Positions 1 to 5,960 of a stretch of DNA of 5,960 nucleotides are shown in pieces. This DNA is from Armatimonadota bacterium (GTDB lineage Bacteria > Armatimonadota > UBA5829): contig JAEWSK010000094.1 in NCBI GenBank assembly GCA_023398345.1, positions 1 to 5,960 on the forward strand, read 5' to 3'. The notes beneath the pieces were generated by a model. The model was given only the letters and a program-made list of their open reading frames with translations, was not told where the DNA came from and made no database searches. Position 1 is the first letter of the stretch. Each line of letters opens with the position of its first letter. The position numbers were made by a program, and so were the translations under genes.

Positions 1-934
1 CAACAACAGACAGCCACAGCCCTAAAAACACAATGCAAAACATAAACGCGTTGAAGTAGCGCGCATATATGCGCGCGGCATCGTCACGATCCGCCATTCT
101 AAAAACAACCGCTGACCACGCCAATCCGATAGGTTCCATCACCAACCCCGGCATAACCATGCACAGTTTGTAACCCAGCGAATAGACCCCCAGAGCTTGC
201 AAACCCCAATACGCCCGCAAAAAGTATCTGTCCCCAAAGTTGAGCACAAACATAGCAAACGAACATGGCACAAGCGGCAGCGAATACGCAAGCATCGCCC
301 TAAGCAATCGCATATCAATATGCGGTCGCCATATTCGGCCAACTGCGACAATTAAAACTATAAGAGTAAGCAAAATGCCGACGAGATTGCTGACCATAAC
401 GCCCAACACTCCCATACGCAAGAAAACCACAAGGTAAATATTCATACAAAGGGCCACGAGCACTCGTCCCACGACTAAACTCGAATATAGCGCTGAGCGC
501 TCGTGTATTCGCAAAACTGCCATTGGAGCTGCCACGCATAATTCCAAACCCATCGCAATCATCGCAAGCCGCAAACACAACGCATATTTAGTCGAGGCGA
601 AAATCAATATTGAAATCGCCGTCGAAGACGCCGCAAGAAAAAATGCAGCCCCAAGCCCCACCCCTCCGGCAAAGGCAATCGCCGTATTTATAACCCGCGC
701 ATGCTCTTTTTCGCTCTTGGCATCCGCGTGAAATCTTATCAACCCCGATGCCACGCCCATACCCAAAATTAGCGCGATAATATCTGTCGTCCGACTGATA
801 AGCTCCAGCACGCCATAATCGGACGGTCGCAAAGCGCGCGTGTATACGGGGATCATTAGAAAACCAATCACCTTCCCCGCCCACACGCCGGAGCCGTAGA
901 TTAGAGTGTGTTTTAGCAGTCCGCGAAAATCCAA
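1..934 (-). CDS. Wzx/MATE-like polysaccharide flippase (3' end outside window)
   Basis: Multi-pass inner-membrane protein expected to flip the undecaprenyl-linked repeat unit to the periplasmic face. I translated this frame by hand: 311 codons without a stop from TTG at 934 to the window edge. The start reads MDFRGLLKHTLIYGSGVWAG. Typical oligosaccharide flippase segments are GKVIGFLMIPVYTRALRPSDYGVLEL (about 20-45) and NFGDRYFLRAYWGLQALGVYSLGYKL (about 232-257). About eight or nine hydrophobic helices are visible, alternating with Arg/Lys-rich loops. Family members usually have 420-500 residues, so roughly a third lies beyond position 1. TTG is preferred because AAGGA sits eight bases upstream and no ATG or GTG in this frame precedes the first helix with a site of its own. 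It starts 11 bp after the glycosyltransferase stop. An overlapping 144-residue reading on the same strand at 1022-588 has no family features and is a frame shadow. Confidence 0.85.
   Translation of the reverse strand, partial: MDFRGLLKHTLIYGSGVWAGKVIGFLMIPVYTRALRPSDYGVLELISRTTDIIALILGMGVASGLIRFHADAKSEKEHARVINTAIAFAGGVGLGAAFFLAASSTAISILIFASTKYALCLRLAMIAMGLELCVAAPMAVLRIHERSALYSSLVVGRVLVALCMNIYLVVFLRMGVLGVMVSNLVGILLTLIVLIVAVGRIWRPHIDMRLLRAMLAYSLPLVPCSFAMFVLNFGDRYFLRAYWGLQALGVYSLGYKLCMVMPGLVMEPIGLAWSAVVFRMADRDDAARIYARYFNAFMFCIVFLGLWLSVV
59..76. repeat. 18-bp perfect palindrome, alternating purine-pyrimidine
   Basis: GCGCGCATATATGCGCGC equals its own reverse complement and alternates purine and pyrimidine throughout. 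It lies inside the flippase coding sequence (codons for AARIYAR). The sequence is directly visible, but no function can be assigned, and codon choice in an Ala/Arg-rich loop may explain it. Confidence 0.6.
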
Positions 935-942
935 TAATCCGA

Positions 943-947
943 TCCTT
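943..947 (-). promoter_or_regulatory. Ribosome binding site of the flippase (TTG start)
   Basis: AAGGA lies eight bases before the TTG at 934 and overlaps the TAA stop of the glycosyltransferase. Its position supports TTG as the initiation codon and suggests coupling with translation of the gene before it. Confidence 0.7.
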
Positions 948-1869
948 ATCTGCCAAACAGCGTCTTAACATAGCCCAACCAAGCCCGCTTATACGTGGGC
1001 AAGCAGCGAATAGCTGTCGCAAAACACTCCCGCGCTAAAATTGGATTGCGCTCCTCTGTGGCAATCAACCCGGCCTCATAAGCCCATGCACCCAAATTTG
1101 TTGAAAATAGACTCTTAAGCTGCGGATAAAGGCATTCGTATCTCGCGCGATGCTTTGTCCATGCCTTGACAGACTCAAATGCGACGAATTGTCGTTTGCA
1201 TGAGTTACTGTCCTCGCGCCTGTAATAAACGGCGGCGATGCGTTTTGAAAACGCAAGTTTTCGGCGCTCCGCTATCCTAAGCCACAAATCGAGATCCTCG
1301 GCAAATTGAAGCGATTCATCAAAACCGCCAACATCATCCCAAGCCTCCCGACTCACTATCGCCGTGCTCGTCATTACAAATGACCGCGTAAGCAGCACGG
1401 GTATCGGATCCGACACGATCATTAGTGCGTCGTCATCCAAAGGCTCTGTCTCGATTTTAGAAAACTCCGCTCGACCGTCGAAATAACTGCCTAATAACTT
1501 GCCCGTCGACATATCCAACACGCCAGCGTCGGCAAACACCAATCCTATGCCCGAATTGCGCTCGAATAGCTTCATCCGACGCGAAAGCGAACCCTCTGTC
1601 CATATGTCGTCGGAATCGAGAAATGCAAGATAATCCGCCGAAGTCGCAGCGGCGGCTACGTTTCTGATGCCCGGCGGTCCGACATGCTCGCTGGCAATCA
1701 CTGTGACATCGTATCGAGAAGCGACGCGAACTGTGTCGTCGGTCGAACCGTCATCGGCTACGATAACTTCCAGAGGCCGATAGTCCTGTGCAAGCGCGCT
1801 TTCTATTGAATGAGGCAAAATGCCTGCCCGGTTGTAACTTGGAATAATAACGCAAACAGTGCGTGCCAT
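946..1869 (-). CDS. Family 2 glycosyltransferase (GT-A fold)
   Basis: Adds a sugar from a nucleotide-sugar donor to the growing lipid-linked repeat unit at the cytoplasmic face of the membrane. The 307-residue protein opens with the GT2 signature VCVIIPSYNRAGILPHSIES. It then shows VIVADDGSTDDT (DDGS at 39-42, nucleotide binding), RNVAAAATSADYLAFLDSDDIW (metal-binding DSDD at 85-88), and GGFDESLQFAEDLDLWLRIA (181-200), where E191-D192 fits the catalytic-base region. The last 50 or so residues (AGLIATEERNPILARECFATAI onward) look helical and TPR-like, as in many GT2 enzymes of EPS loci. No membrane helix is evident. I chose the ATG at 1869 over an upstream one at 2007 because the fold begins right after it and AGGTGG lies six bases upstream; the longer form would add 46 residues read out of frame through the deacetylase gene. 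Donor and acceptor are unknown. Confidence 0.9.
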   Translation of the reverse strand: MARTVCVIIPSYNRAGILPHSIESALAQDYRPLEVIVADDGSTDDTVRVASRYDVTVIASEHVGPPGIRNVAAAATSADYLAFLDSDDIWTEGSLSRRMKLFERNSGIGLVFADAGVLDMSTGKLLGSYFDGRAEFSKIETEPLDDDALMIVSDPIPVLLTRSFVMTSTAIVSREAWDDVGGFDESLQFAEDLDLWLRIAERRKLAFSKRIAAVYYRREDSNSCKRQFVAFESVKAWTKHRARYECLYPQLKSLFSTNLGAWAYEAGLIATEERNPILARECFATAIRCLPTYKRAWLGYVKTLFGR

Positions 1870-1875
1870 ATGACG

Positions 1876-1881
1876 CCACCT
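1876..1881 (-). promoter_or_regulatory. Ribosome binding site of the glycosyltransferase
   Basis: AGGTGG lies six bases before the ATG at 1869 and overlaps the TAG stop of the deacetylase. It decides for the 307-residue form over the longer reading from 2007. Confidence 0.75.
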
Positions 1882-2758
1882 AGACCAAAAGCCAACGCTT
1901 GTCGGATGAATGTCGCAGGGTGCGAACCGGCAAGTCGTCGTGTCTGATCGCGTCTCGGATGGGCATGAACTTAAAATCTCCAAGCAGAGCCGAGAGCTTC
2001 CGGGCATTGGAATCGATATTTACATACGACCTAAGCCCCATAGCCAGCCCCAACTTAACTTTGGGTATGCCTTCGTCAATTTCCCACGGGTGAAAATAAA
2101 ACACAACCCGTTTGCCCGCTCGGTTTACTGCGCGCGTTATGCTGCGCACAATGCCGTACGGCCACAATCGAAAATAGCCGCCGCCCGCAAACGGCACACT
2201 TGCCCCCATAGTTGGCCACACTGTGATTGGAACCTCGACAATCGAGCCTGCATCGGTTATTACGTCTCGGCCTTCAAGCCATTGCCGCGACACGCCGTAT
2301 CTGTCGTGACGAATGGGAAACATGCTCGAATCGTATGTAATGCCTTCTTTAACAAGCACATCCAGTGCCCACAGGCAATCCTCGGTAATTGAAAAAGACG
2401 CGGCCCGATGCCCATAAACGCGAATGCCCGCAGCATCTTCGATTGCGCAAATAGAGCGGCGCAGATCCTCGCGAAACTCATCAGGACTCATGTCATATAT
2501 CAGCCGGTGCTCCCAGCCGTGAGTCGCAATCTCATGGCCGGCTTGGACAATTTGGCGTATCAACAAAGGACACCGCTTTGCGTTCCATCCGAGCACAAAA
2601 AAAGTCGCTTTTGCGCCCGCATCGTCGAGCATTTGCAGCATTCTCTCAGTATTGCGTATGAGCCGAAACTCGCAGTTGGGCCATGCCTCGCGCGGCACAC
2701 GCTTTTCGAGGTTAGATACTTGAAACCAGTCTTCAAGGTCGATAGTAAGTATATTCAT
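1880..2758 (-). CDS. NodB-type polysaccharide deacetylase, XrtA-associated/DUF3473-like family
   Basis: Predicted metal-dependent carbohydrate esterase 4 enzyme that removes N-acetyl groups from the polysaccharide or a lipid-linked precursor. The 292-residue protein starts MNILTIDLEDWFQVSNLE, the form seen in the deacetylase family found beside XrtA/PEP-CTERM loci (TIGR03006-type, from memory). Visible NodB motifs are DLED (7-10), ATFFVLGW (51-58), the metal site HGWEH (H80, H84), GHRAASFSIT (116-125) and the late histidine in FYFHPWEID (H223). Family hallmarks include YDSSMFPIRHDRYG (142-155) and AGGGYFRLWPY (191-201), followed by the C-terminal part with YVNID. In motif 3 the usual RAPSFSIT reads RAASFSIT. 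No signal peptide or membrane helix is seen, so a cytoplasmic site is likely, as is common for this family. Its ATG overlaps the previous TGA (ATGA), with AAAAGG close upstream, indicating translational coupling. Family call is strong; the exact substrate is unknown. Confidence 0.9.
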   Translation of the reverse strand: MNILTIDLEDWFQVSNLEKRVPREAWPNCEFRLIRNTERMLQMLDDAGAKATFFVLGWNAKRCPLLIRQIVQAGHEIATHGWEHRLIYDMSPDEFREDLRRSICAIEDAAGIRVYGHRAASFSITEDCLWALDVLVKEGITYDSSMFPIRHDRYGVSRQWLEGRDVITDAGSIVEVPITVWPTMGASVPFAGGGYFRLWPYGIVRSITRAVNRAGKRVVFYFHPWEIDEGIPKVKLGLAMGLRSYVNIDSNARKLSALLGDFKFMPIRDAIRHDDLPVRTLRHSSDKRWLLV

Positions 2759-3804
2759 GTGCCTTTTATCATTGCCGGAATAGTCAACACTAAAACCTTA
2801 AGATCAGTTAACAGCGAGCCGCCATATATATAAAGCAAGTCGTATTTTATTTTTATCTCAGGATCAGTCGTATAATTGCCGTAGACCTGCGCAAGACCAG
2901 TGATGCCCGGACGGACTTGGTGGCGCGCGCTGTAGCCGGGAATGGATTTGCTGAAGCGCTCTACAAAGCATCTTCTTTCCGGCCTCGGCCCAACTACACT
3001 CATATCGCCGCGCAATACGTTCCAAAACTGAGGCGTTTCGTCAATTTTGAGTCTTCGCAGAGCGCGCCCGATTGCCGTGACCCTCTCATCTGTCGGGCAT
3101 GAGAGAACCGGGCCGGTGTCGGCTTCCGCGTCGGCAACCATCGTGCGAAACTTCAGCAGCGTAAACTCGCTCCCGCCGAATCCCACTCTTTGCTGCCTGT
3201 AAAGAACCGGCCCCGGCGACGTCAGTCTCATAAACAAAGCAATCAAGGCCATAAACGGCAAACATACAATCAGTGCGACAGACGAAAACACGATGTCGAA
3301 AAATCGCTTAAAAAACCGCGTATATGCGGGTCTTTCGCTGTTTAGTGCGACTAAAGGGACATCGTTTACGCGCGAGAGCTTTGGGTTGCTAACCATCGTT
3401 TCATACACGCTCGGAACGAGCCTGATTCTGGGGTGGTCATTTCCATTTGCCGATATCGTCTCGGCCAGACGCTCTATCCAGCCAGGAATCGAGGCGACGA
3501 TTATTTCATCAACACCCATCTGTTTGGCAATCTCGAACATTTCCGATGCGCTGCCAATCACGTCGGTTTCATTCAATGCATTCGCATCGTCTTCTGCCAA
3601 AAAACCTACAATTTCGTAGCGTGGATCTGCAGATGTTCTCAGCGTATCGGCGAGCGATCTCGCCTTGTCGCTAACTCCGACTACGATCACGCGCTTGACA
3701 GTAAGGTGCGAATTATTGTTTTTCACACCTGAGCCGCGACCGCGCCTTACGCCAGTCCGAGCATCGGAAACGCGTTTTATGATGGGCTGACGCAGAGCCG
3801 ACAT
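2755..3804 (-). CDS. Polyprenyl-phosphate sugar-1-phosphate transferase, N-terminally short form
   Basis: Initiating enzyme of repeat-unit synthesis, transferring a sugar-1-phosphate from a nucleotide sugar to undecaprenyl phosphate at the inner membrane. The donor sugar cannot be read from the sequence. Of 349 residues, about 37-155 form a Rossmann-like domain (VKRVIVVGVSDKARSLADTL), whose usual glycine-rich loop is degraded. One hydrophobic helix spans about 168-192. The bacterial sugar transferase domain follows: SPGPVLYRQQRVG (196-208), LLKFRTM (216-222), the catalytic Asp-Glu pair D255-E256 in KIDETPQFWNVL, RGDMSVVGPRPE (265-276) and RPGITGLAQVYG near the end. Full-length relatives of the WbaP/WcaJ type usually have about 460-480 residues with four extra N-terminal helices. 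Here they are replaced by about 36 basic, polar residues. The ATG start is well supported by GGAGG eight bases upstream. It begins 2 bp after the Wzz/kinase stop and its TGA overlaps the deacetylase ATG. Catalytic assignment is confident. Confidence 0.9.
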   Translation of the reverse strand: MSALRQPIIKRVSDARTGVRRGRGSGVKNNNSHLTVKRVIVVGVSDKARSLADTLRTSADPRYEIVGFLAEDDANALNETDVIGSASEMFEIAKQMGVDEIIVASIPGWIERLAETISANGNDHPRIRLVPSVYETMVSNPKLSRVNDVPLVALNSERPAYTRFFKRFFDIVFSSVALIVCLPFMALIALFMRLTSPGPVLYRQQRVGFGGSEFTLLKFRTMVADAEADTGPVLSCPTDERVTAIGRALRRLKIDETPQFWNVLRGDMSVVGPRPERRCFVERFSKSIPGYSARHQVRPGITGLAQVYGNYTTDPEIKIKYDLLYIYGGSLLTDLKVLVLTIPAMIKGT

Positions 3805-3806
3805 TG

Positions 3807-5960
3807 TTATGTCCTCCCCTCATCATCGAGCGCGTAGTCATCATCTACGTCACTTGAATCGGACATTATGTCGCGAGCAGCCACCAGATGCTCGTCCGGC
3901 GGTCTACTACGCCTAGGCGATCTTGTTCCGAGCACTGATGCCGTTGCGTAATAACGAGCATAATAGTGACAGCTATCCACCTCGGTAGGCGCAACTTGCG
4001 TCAACACCACTCCGAGTATGTTGGAATTGGCCTTGTTGAGCATCTCCTTTATTTGGAATTCAGAGCCGCGCGGCGATTCGTTGGCACGAACTACAACTAT
4101 GACCCCATCCACTATAGACGCGACAACGGCTGCGTCCGCAAATACGACCGCACTGGGCACATCGACCAATATATAGTCCGCTATATTCTCAAGATCATCG
4201 ATTATCTTCTGAAGCTTCACGCTGTGCAACAGTGCCCACGGATTATCTATATCCGTACCGGCCGTGATTATAGCCAACCCCTCGACCGACGTGCTTTTCA
4301 TGCCCTTGGCTACTGTCGCACCGTTGCGCAAAAGATCAGCCAGACCATAATCGTTAGGCACGCGAAACAGTCTATGCAAACTCGGTCGGCGCAAGTCGGC
4401 GTCGATGAGAACCACTCTTCGGCCCGCCTGGGCAAGCGTGACGGCCAAATTGCAGATTGTCGATGTGCCACCTTGAGCAGGTTTTGCAGTCGCGACCATT
4501 ATAGATTTCACGTCCCCACTGCGAGTGTCGAGCAAAATTTCCGACGCCAAAAATCGGTACGATTCGGCAAAAGGCGACATTGGCGAGCTTTGCGTGATAA
4601 TCCGCGAGAACGAGCGATTCGTGCCATTGGCTGGAATCATTGGGATAATGCCGGAGACGGGCAATTCCAATAACTCGGACGCATCAGACGCGGTGCGCAC
4701 GCGCGTATCGAGCGCTTCGACCGTCACCACGACCCCCAATCCAACGATAAAACCCAACACAATTCCACTGAGTATAAGCTGAACAAGCGATGGCCCCGCT
4801 CGCAGCGGCCCATTTGCGGATCGGGCGGCGTCTATGAGCTTGATTGCACCCACTTCGGCGGCAAGTCGCTCATTTATACGCGCCGTGTGAACTTGCGCAG
4901 AAATTGTCTCGTATCGCTTCGCGGCCTCGTCGTAGGCGCGCTGTCTGCTGGAAAGCTCAAGGTCAATTGACGAATATCCGCCCATCTTCGATTCGCGCGC
5001 GCTAATCAAACTGTCCAACCGCATCAGCCGTGCGCTGCCCGCTCGAATATCGGCTTCGAGGTCGCTTATTTCCGCGGTCACTTTGCTATAACTTGGATCG
5101 GCTACAATGCGCACAACCGGCTCCGATCGGCTCTGCAATCTGTCTATTTCAGCTTGCGAGGCGGCAATTTGCTGCTTGAGCTGCTTTATGTGATAGTAAT
5201 CATCAGTGTATGTTTGGCTTAGTTTGACTACTTCAGCTCTGGCTTGACCAATCGACGCTCTTAGCGAATCGATTGTGGCAACTGGCGGCTCGCTCGAATG
5301 CACTGCAACAGTCGGCAACAACAGACGAACTTGTGATTTGCGCGCAGCAAGCCTAGTTGTAATGTCTGCAAGGCGCGCGCGCATTTCGTCGCGTTCTGAT
5401 CTGAGTGGAGCGAGTTCGCCAAACGCCGCGTTTATCTCGGCAGGCAAATCGGCAATTAAGTTCCGCTTGCGAAATGTCGCCAACTCGCTCGACGCGACAT
5501 CGAACTGCGCCTTGGACTTTCCCATTAGCTCATAGAGAAACTCGCGAGTGCGCGCGGCCTCCCGATGAGAAACTTCTTCTTGAAGCTTTATAAACTCATC
5601 TGCCCAGGCGTTTACAACATCGACGGCAGTGTTTGGATTCGGCATTCGCACGGTTATTCCGATCATATCCGTGCCGATTCCACTTTCTGCGTTATAGATC
5701 CTATCGCAACTCACAGCGCGCATGAGCGACTCGGGGCTGATATGAACGCGAGTCGAAATTTTTTCGGCGATATTGCGGCTCATTGCAAGCACGACCAGAT
5801 TCGCCACCCTACTATCGCGCGAACTTGCCGCCACATCCGACACTCCGACAACCGAATCGGTCTGCGGTTGCAAATTCTGACGTATGACTGACTCCGACGG
5901 CAGCAGTGTTGAAGTCGCTACGTAGTATTTGGGCAAAAACAAACTGACAATAATTGCTCC
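3807..5960 (-). CDS. Fused Wzz-type chain-length determinant and BY-kinase-like ATPase (5' end outside window)
   Basis: Inner-membrane polysaccharide co-polymerase fused to a cytoplasmic bacterial tyrosine kinase-like domain, expected to set chain length in Wzy-dependent export. The frame is open to the window edge: residues GAIIVSLF before LPKYYVATSTLLPSES look like the end of TM1, so perhaps 30-45 N-terminal residues are missing, and the in-frame TTG at 5942 is not the start. The 717 visible residues show a Wzz domain after TM1, a long coiled-coil periplasmic part (about 5575-4950) with a YTDDYYHIKQL segment like that of GumC/ExoP proteins, TM2 (about 4785-4720), then DTRVRTASDASELLELPVSGIIP leading into the ATPase. 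Walker A' (LIDADLRRP, DxD at 4395-4403), Walker B (ILVDVPS, Asp at 4161-4163) and a C-terminal tyrosine cluster (HYYARYY, 3948-3965) are present. Walker A reads KPAQGGTSTICNLA with no lysine where GK[ST] is expected, and EX2RX2R reads ESYRFLA. An acidic tail (DSSDVDDDYALDDEGRT) ends the protein. Family assignment is firm; kinase activity is doubtful. Confidence 0.9.
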   Translation of the reverse strand, partial: GAIIVSLFLPKYYVATSTLLPSESVIRQNLQPQTDSVVGVSDVAASSRDSRVANLVVLAMSRNIAEKISTRVHISPESLMRAVSCDRIYNAESGIGTDMIGITVRMPNPNTAVDVVNAWADEFIKLQEEVSHREAARTREFLYELMGKSKAQFDVASSELATFRKRNLIADLPAEINAAFGELAPLRSERDEMRARLADITTRLAARKSQVRLLLPTVAVHSSEPPVATIDSLRASIGQARAEVVKLSQTYTDDYYHIKQLKQQIAASQAEIDRLQSRSEPVVRIVADPSYSKVTAEISDLEADIRAGSARLMRLDSLISARESKMGGYSSIDLELSSRQRAYDEAAKRYETISAQVHTARINERLAAEVGAIKLIDAARSANGPLRAGPSLVQLILSGIVLGFIVGLGVVVTVEALDTRVRTASDASELLELPVSGIIPMIPANGTNRSFSRIITQSSPMSPFAESYRFLASEILLDTRSGDVKSIMVATAKPAQGGTSTICNLAVTLAQAGRRVVLIDADLRRPSLHRLFRVPNDYGLADLLRNGATVAKGMKSTSVEGLAIITAGTDIDNPWALLHSVKLQKIIDDLENIADYILVDVPSAVVFADAAVVASIVDGVIVVVRANESPRGSEFQIKEMLNKANSNILGVVLTQVAPTEVDSCHYYARYYATASVLGTRSPRRSRPPDEHLVAARDIMSDSSDVDDDYALDDEGRT
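3813..3820 (-). promoter_or_regulatory. Ribosome binding site of the sugar-1-phosphate transferase
   Basis: AGGGGAGG on the minus strand lies eight bases before the ATG at 3804 and inside the last codons of the Wzz/kinase gene. It fixes the start of the short transferase and shows that the missing N-terminal helices are not caused by a wrong start choice. Confidence 0.8.

Noticed and set aside
588..1022. 144-codon minus-strand frame spanning the glycosyltransferase end and flippase start
   Set aside because: Out of frame with both clear genes and without family features; the flippase frame over the same bases shows membrane helices and conserved motifs.
1870..2007. N-terminal extension of the glycosyltransferase to an ATG at 2007
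   Set aside because: The extra 46 residues overlap the deacetylase in another frame and do not resemble a GT2 N-terminus; the ATG at 1869 has a well-placed AGGTGG site just before the fold begins.
1910..2392. 160-codon open frame on the plus strand opposite the deacetylase
   Set aside because: Lies wholly antisense to a gene with clear NodB motifs; composition is shadow-like and no domain is seen.
2755..2840. Possible promoter or terminator at the transferase/deacetylase junction (AT-rich patch with TATATATA)
   Set aside because: The patch is coding for the transferase C-terminus (LLYIYGGS), the genes overlap by ATGA, and there is no hairpin plus T-run.
3966..4673. 235-codon open frame on the plus strand opposite the kinase domain
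   Set aside because: It mirrors a strongly supported minus-strand gene, has no recognisable motif or ribosome binding site that I can see, and its Arg/His-rich composition is typical of an antisense shadow.
5371..5383. Short GC-alternating run in the Wzz coiled-coil region
   Set aside because: Explained by Ala/Arg codons (MRARLADI); too short to call a repeat.
5940..5942. TTG at 5942 as start of the Wzz/kinase protein
   Set aside because: The frame stays open upstream to the window edge and encodes hydrophobic residues that fit the end of the first membrane helix, so the codon is internal.

Overview
The window is a bacterial exopolysaccharide or capsule biosynthesis operon. Every gene I can support lies on the minus strand, so the operon reads from right to left. 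Shine-Dalgarno sites and a TTG start are normal for bacteria. By eye the base composition is close to balanced. I cannot place the phylum from this window. The deacetylase resembles the family found in many EPS loci of Gram-negative-type bacteria, including loci linked to XrtA/PEP-CTERM systems, but no exosortase or PEP-CTERM protein is visible here.

Layout in transcription order: (1) 5960-3807, a fused Wzz-type chain-length/co-polymerase protein and BY-kinase-like ATPase, cut at its N-terminus by the window edge. (2) 3804-2755, a polyprenyl-phosphate sugar-1-phosphate transferase that has its catalytic domain but lacks the usual N-terminal four-helix membrane bundle. (3) 2758-1880, a NodB-type polysaccharide deacetylase with the C-terminal extension of the XrtA-associated (DUF3473-type) family. 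(4) 1869-946, a family 2 (GT-A) glycosyltransferase. (5) 934-1, a Wzx/MATE-like polysaccharide flippase starting at TTG, cut at its C-terminus by the window edge.

The packing is very tight. Junctions are a 2 bp gap, a 4 bp ATGA overlap, a 10 bp gap and an 11 bp gap, and each ribosome binding site lies in or against the end of the preceding gene. No stretch without a gene exceeds 11 bases, and I see no internal promoter, terminator, RNA gene, CRISPR array or mobile element. The promoter should lie to the right of the window.

Together the genes outline a Wzx/Wzy-type pathway. The phosphotransferase loads the first sugar onto undecaprenyl phosphate, the glycosyltransferase extends it, and the flippase moves the unit across the membrane. 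The Wzz/kinase protein controls polymerisation, and the deacetylase probably trims N-acetyl groups. The polymerase, outer-membrane exporter and further glycosyltransferases are not in view. The most unusual points are the kinase domain, which lacks the Walker A lysine and the second arginine of its oligomerisation motif, and the shortened initiating transferase.
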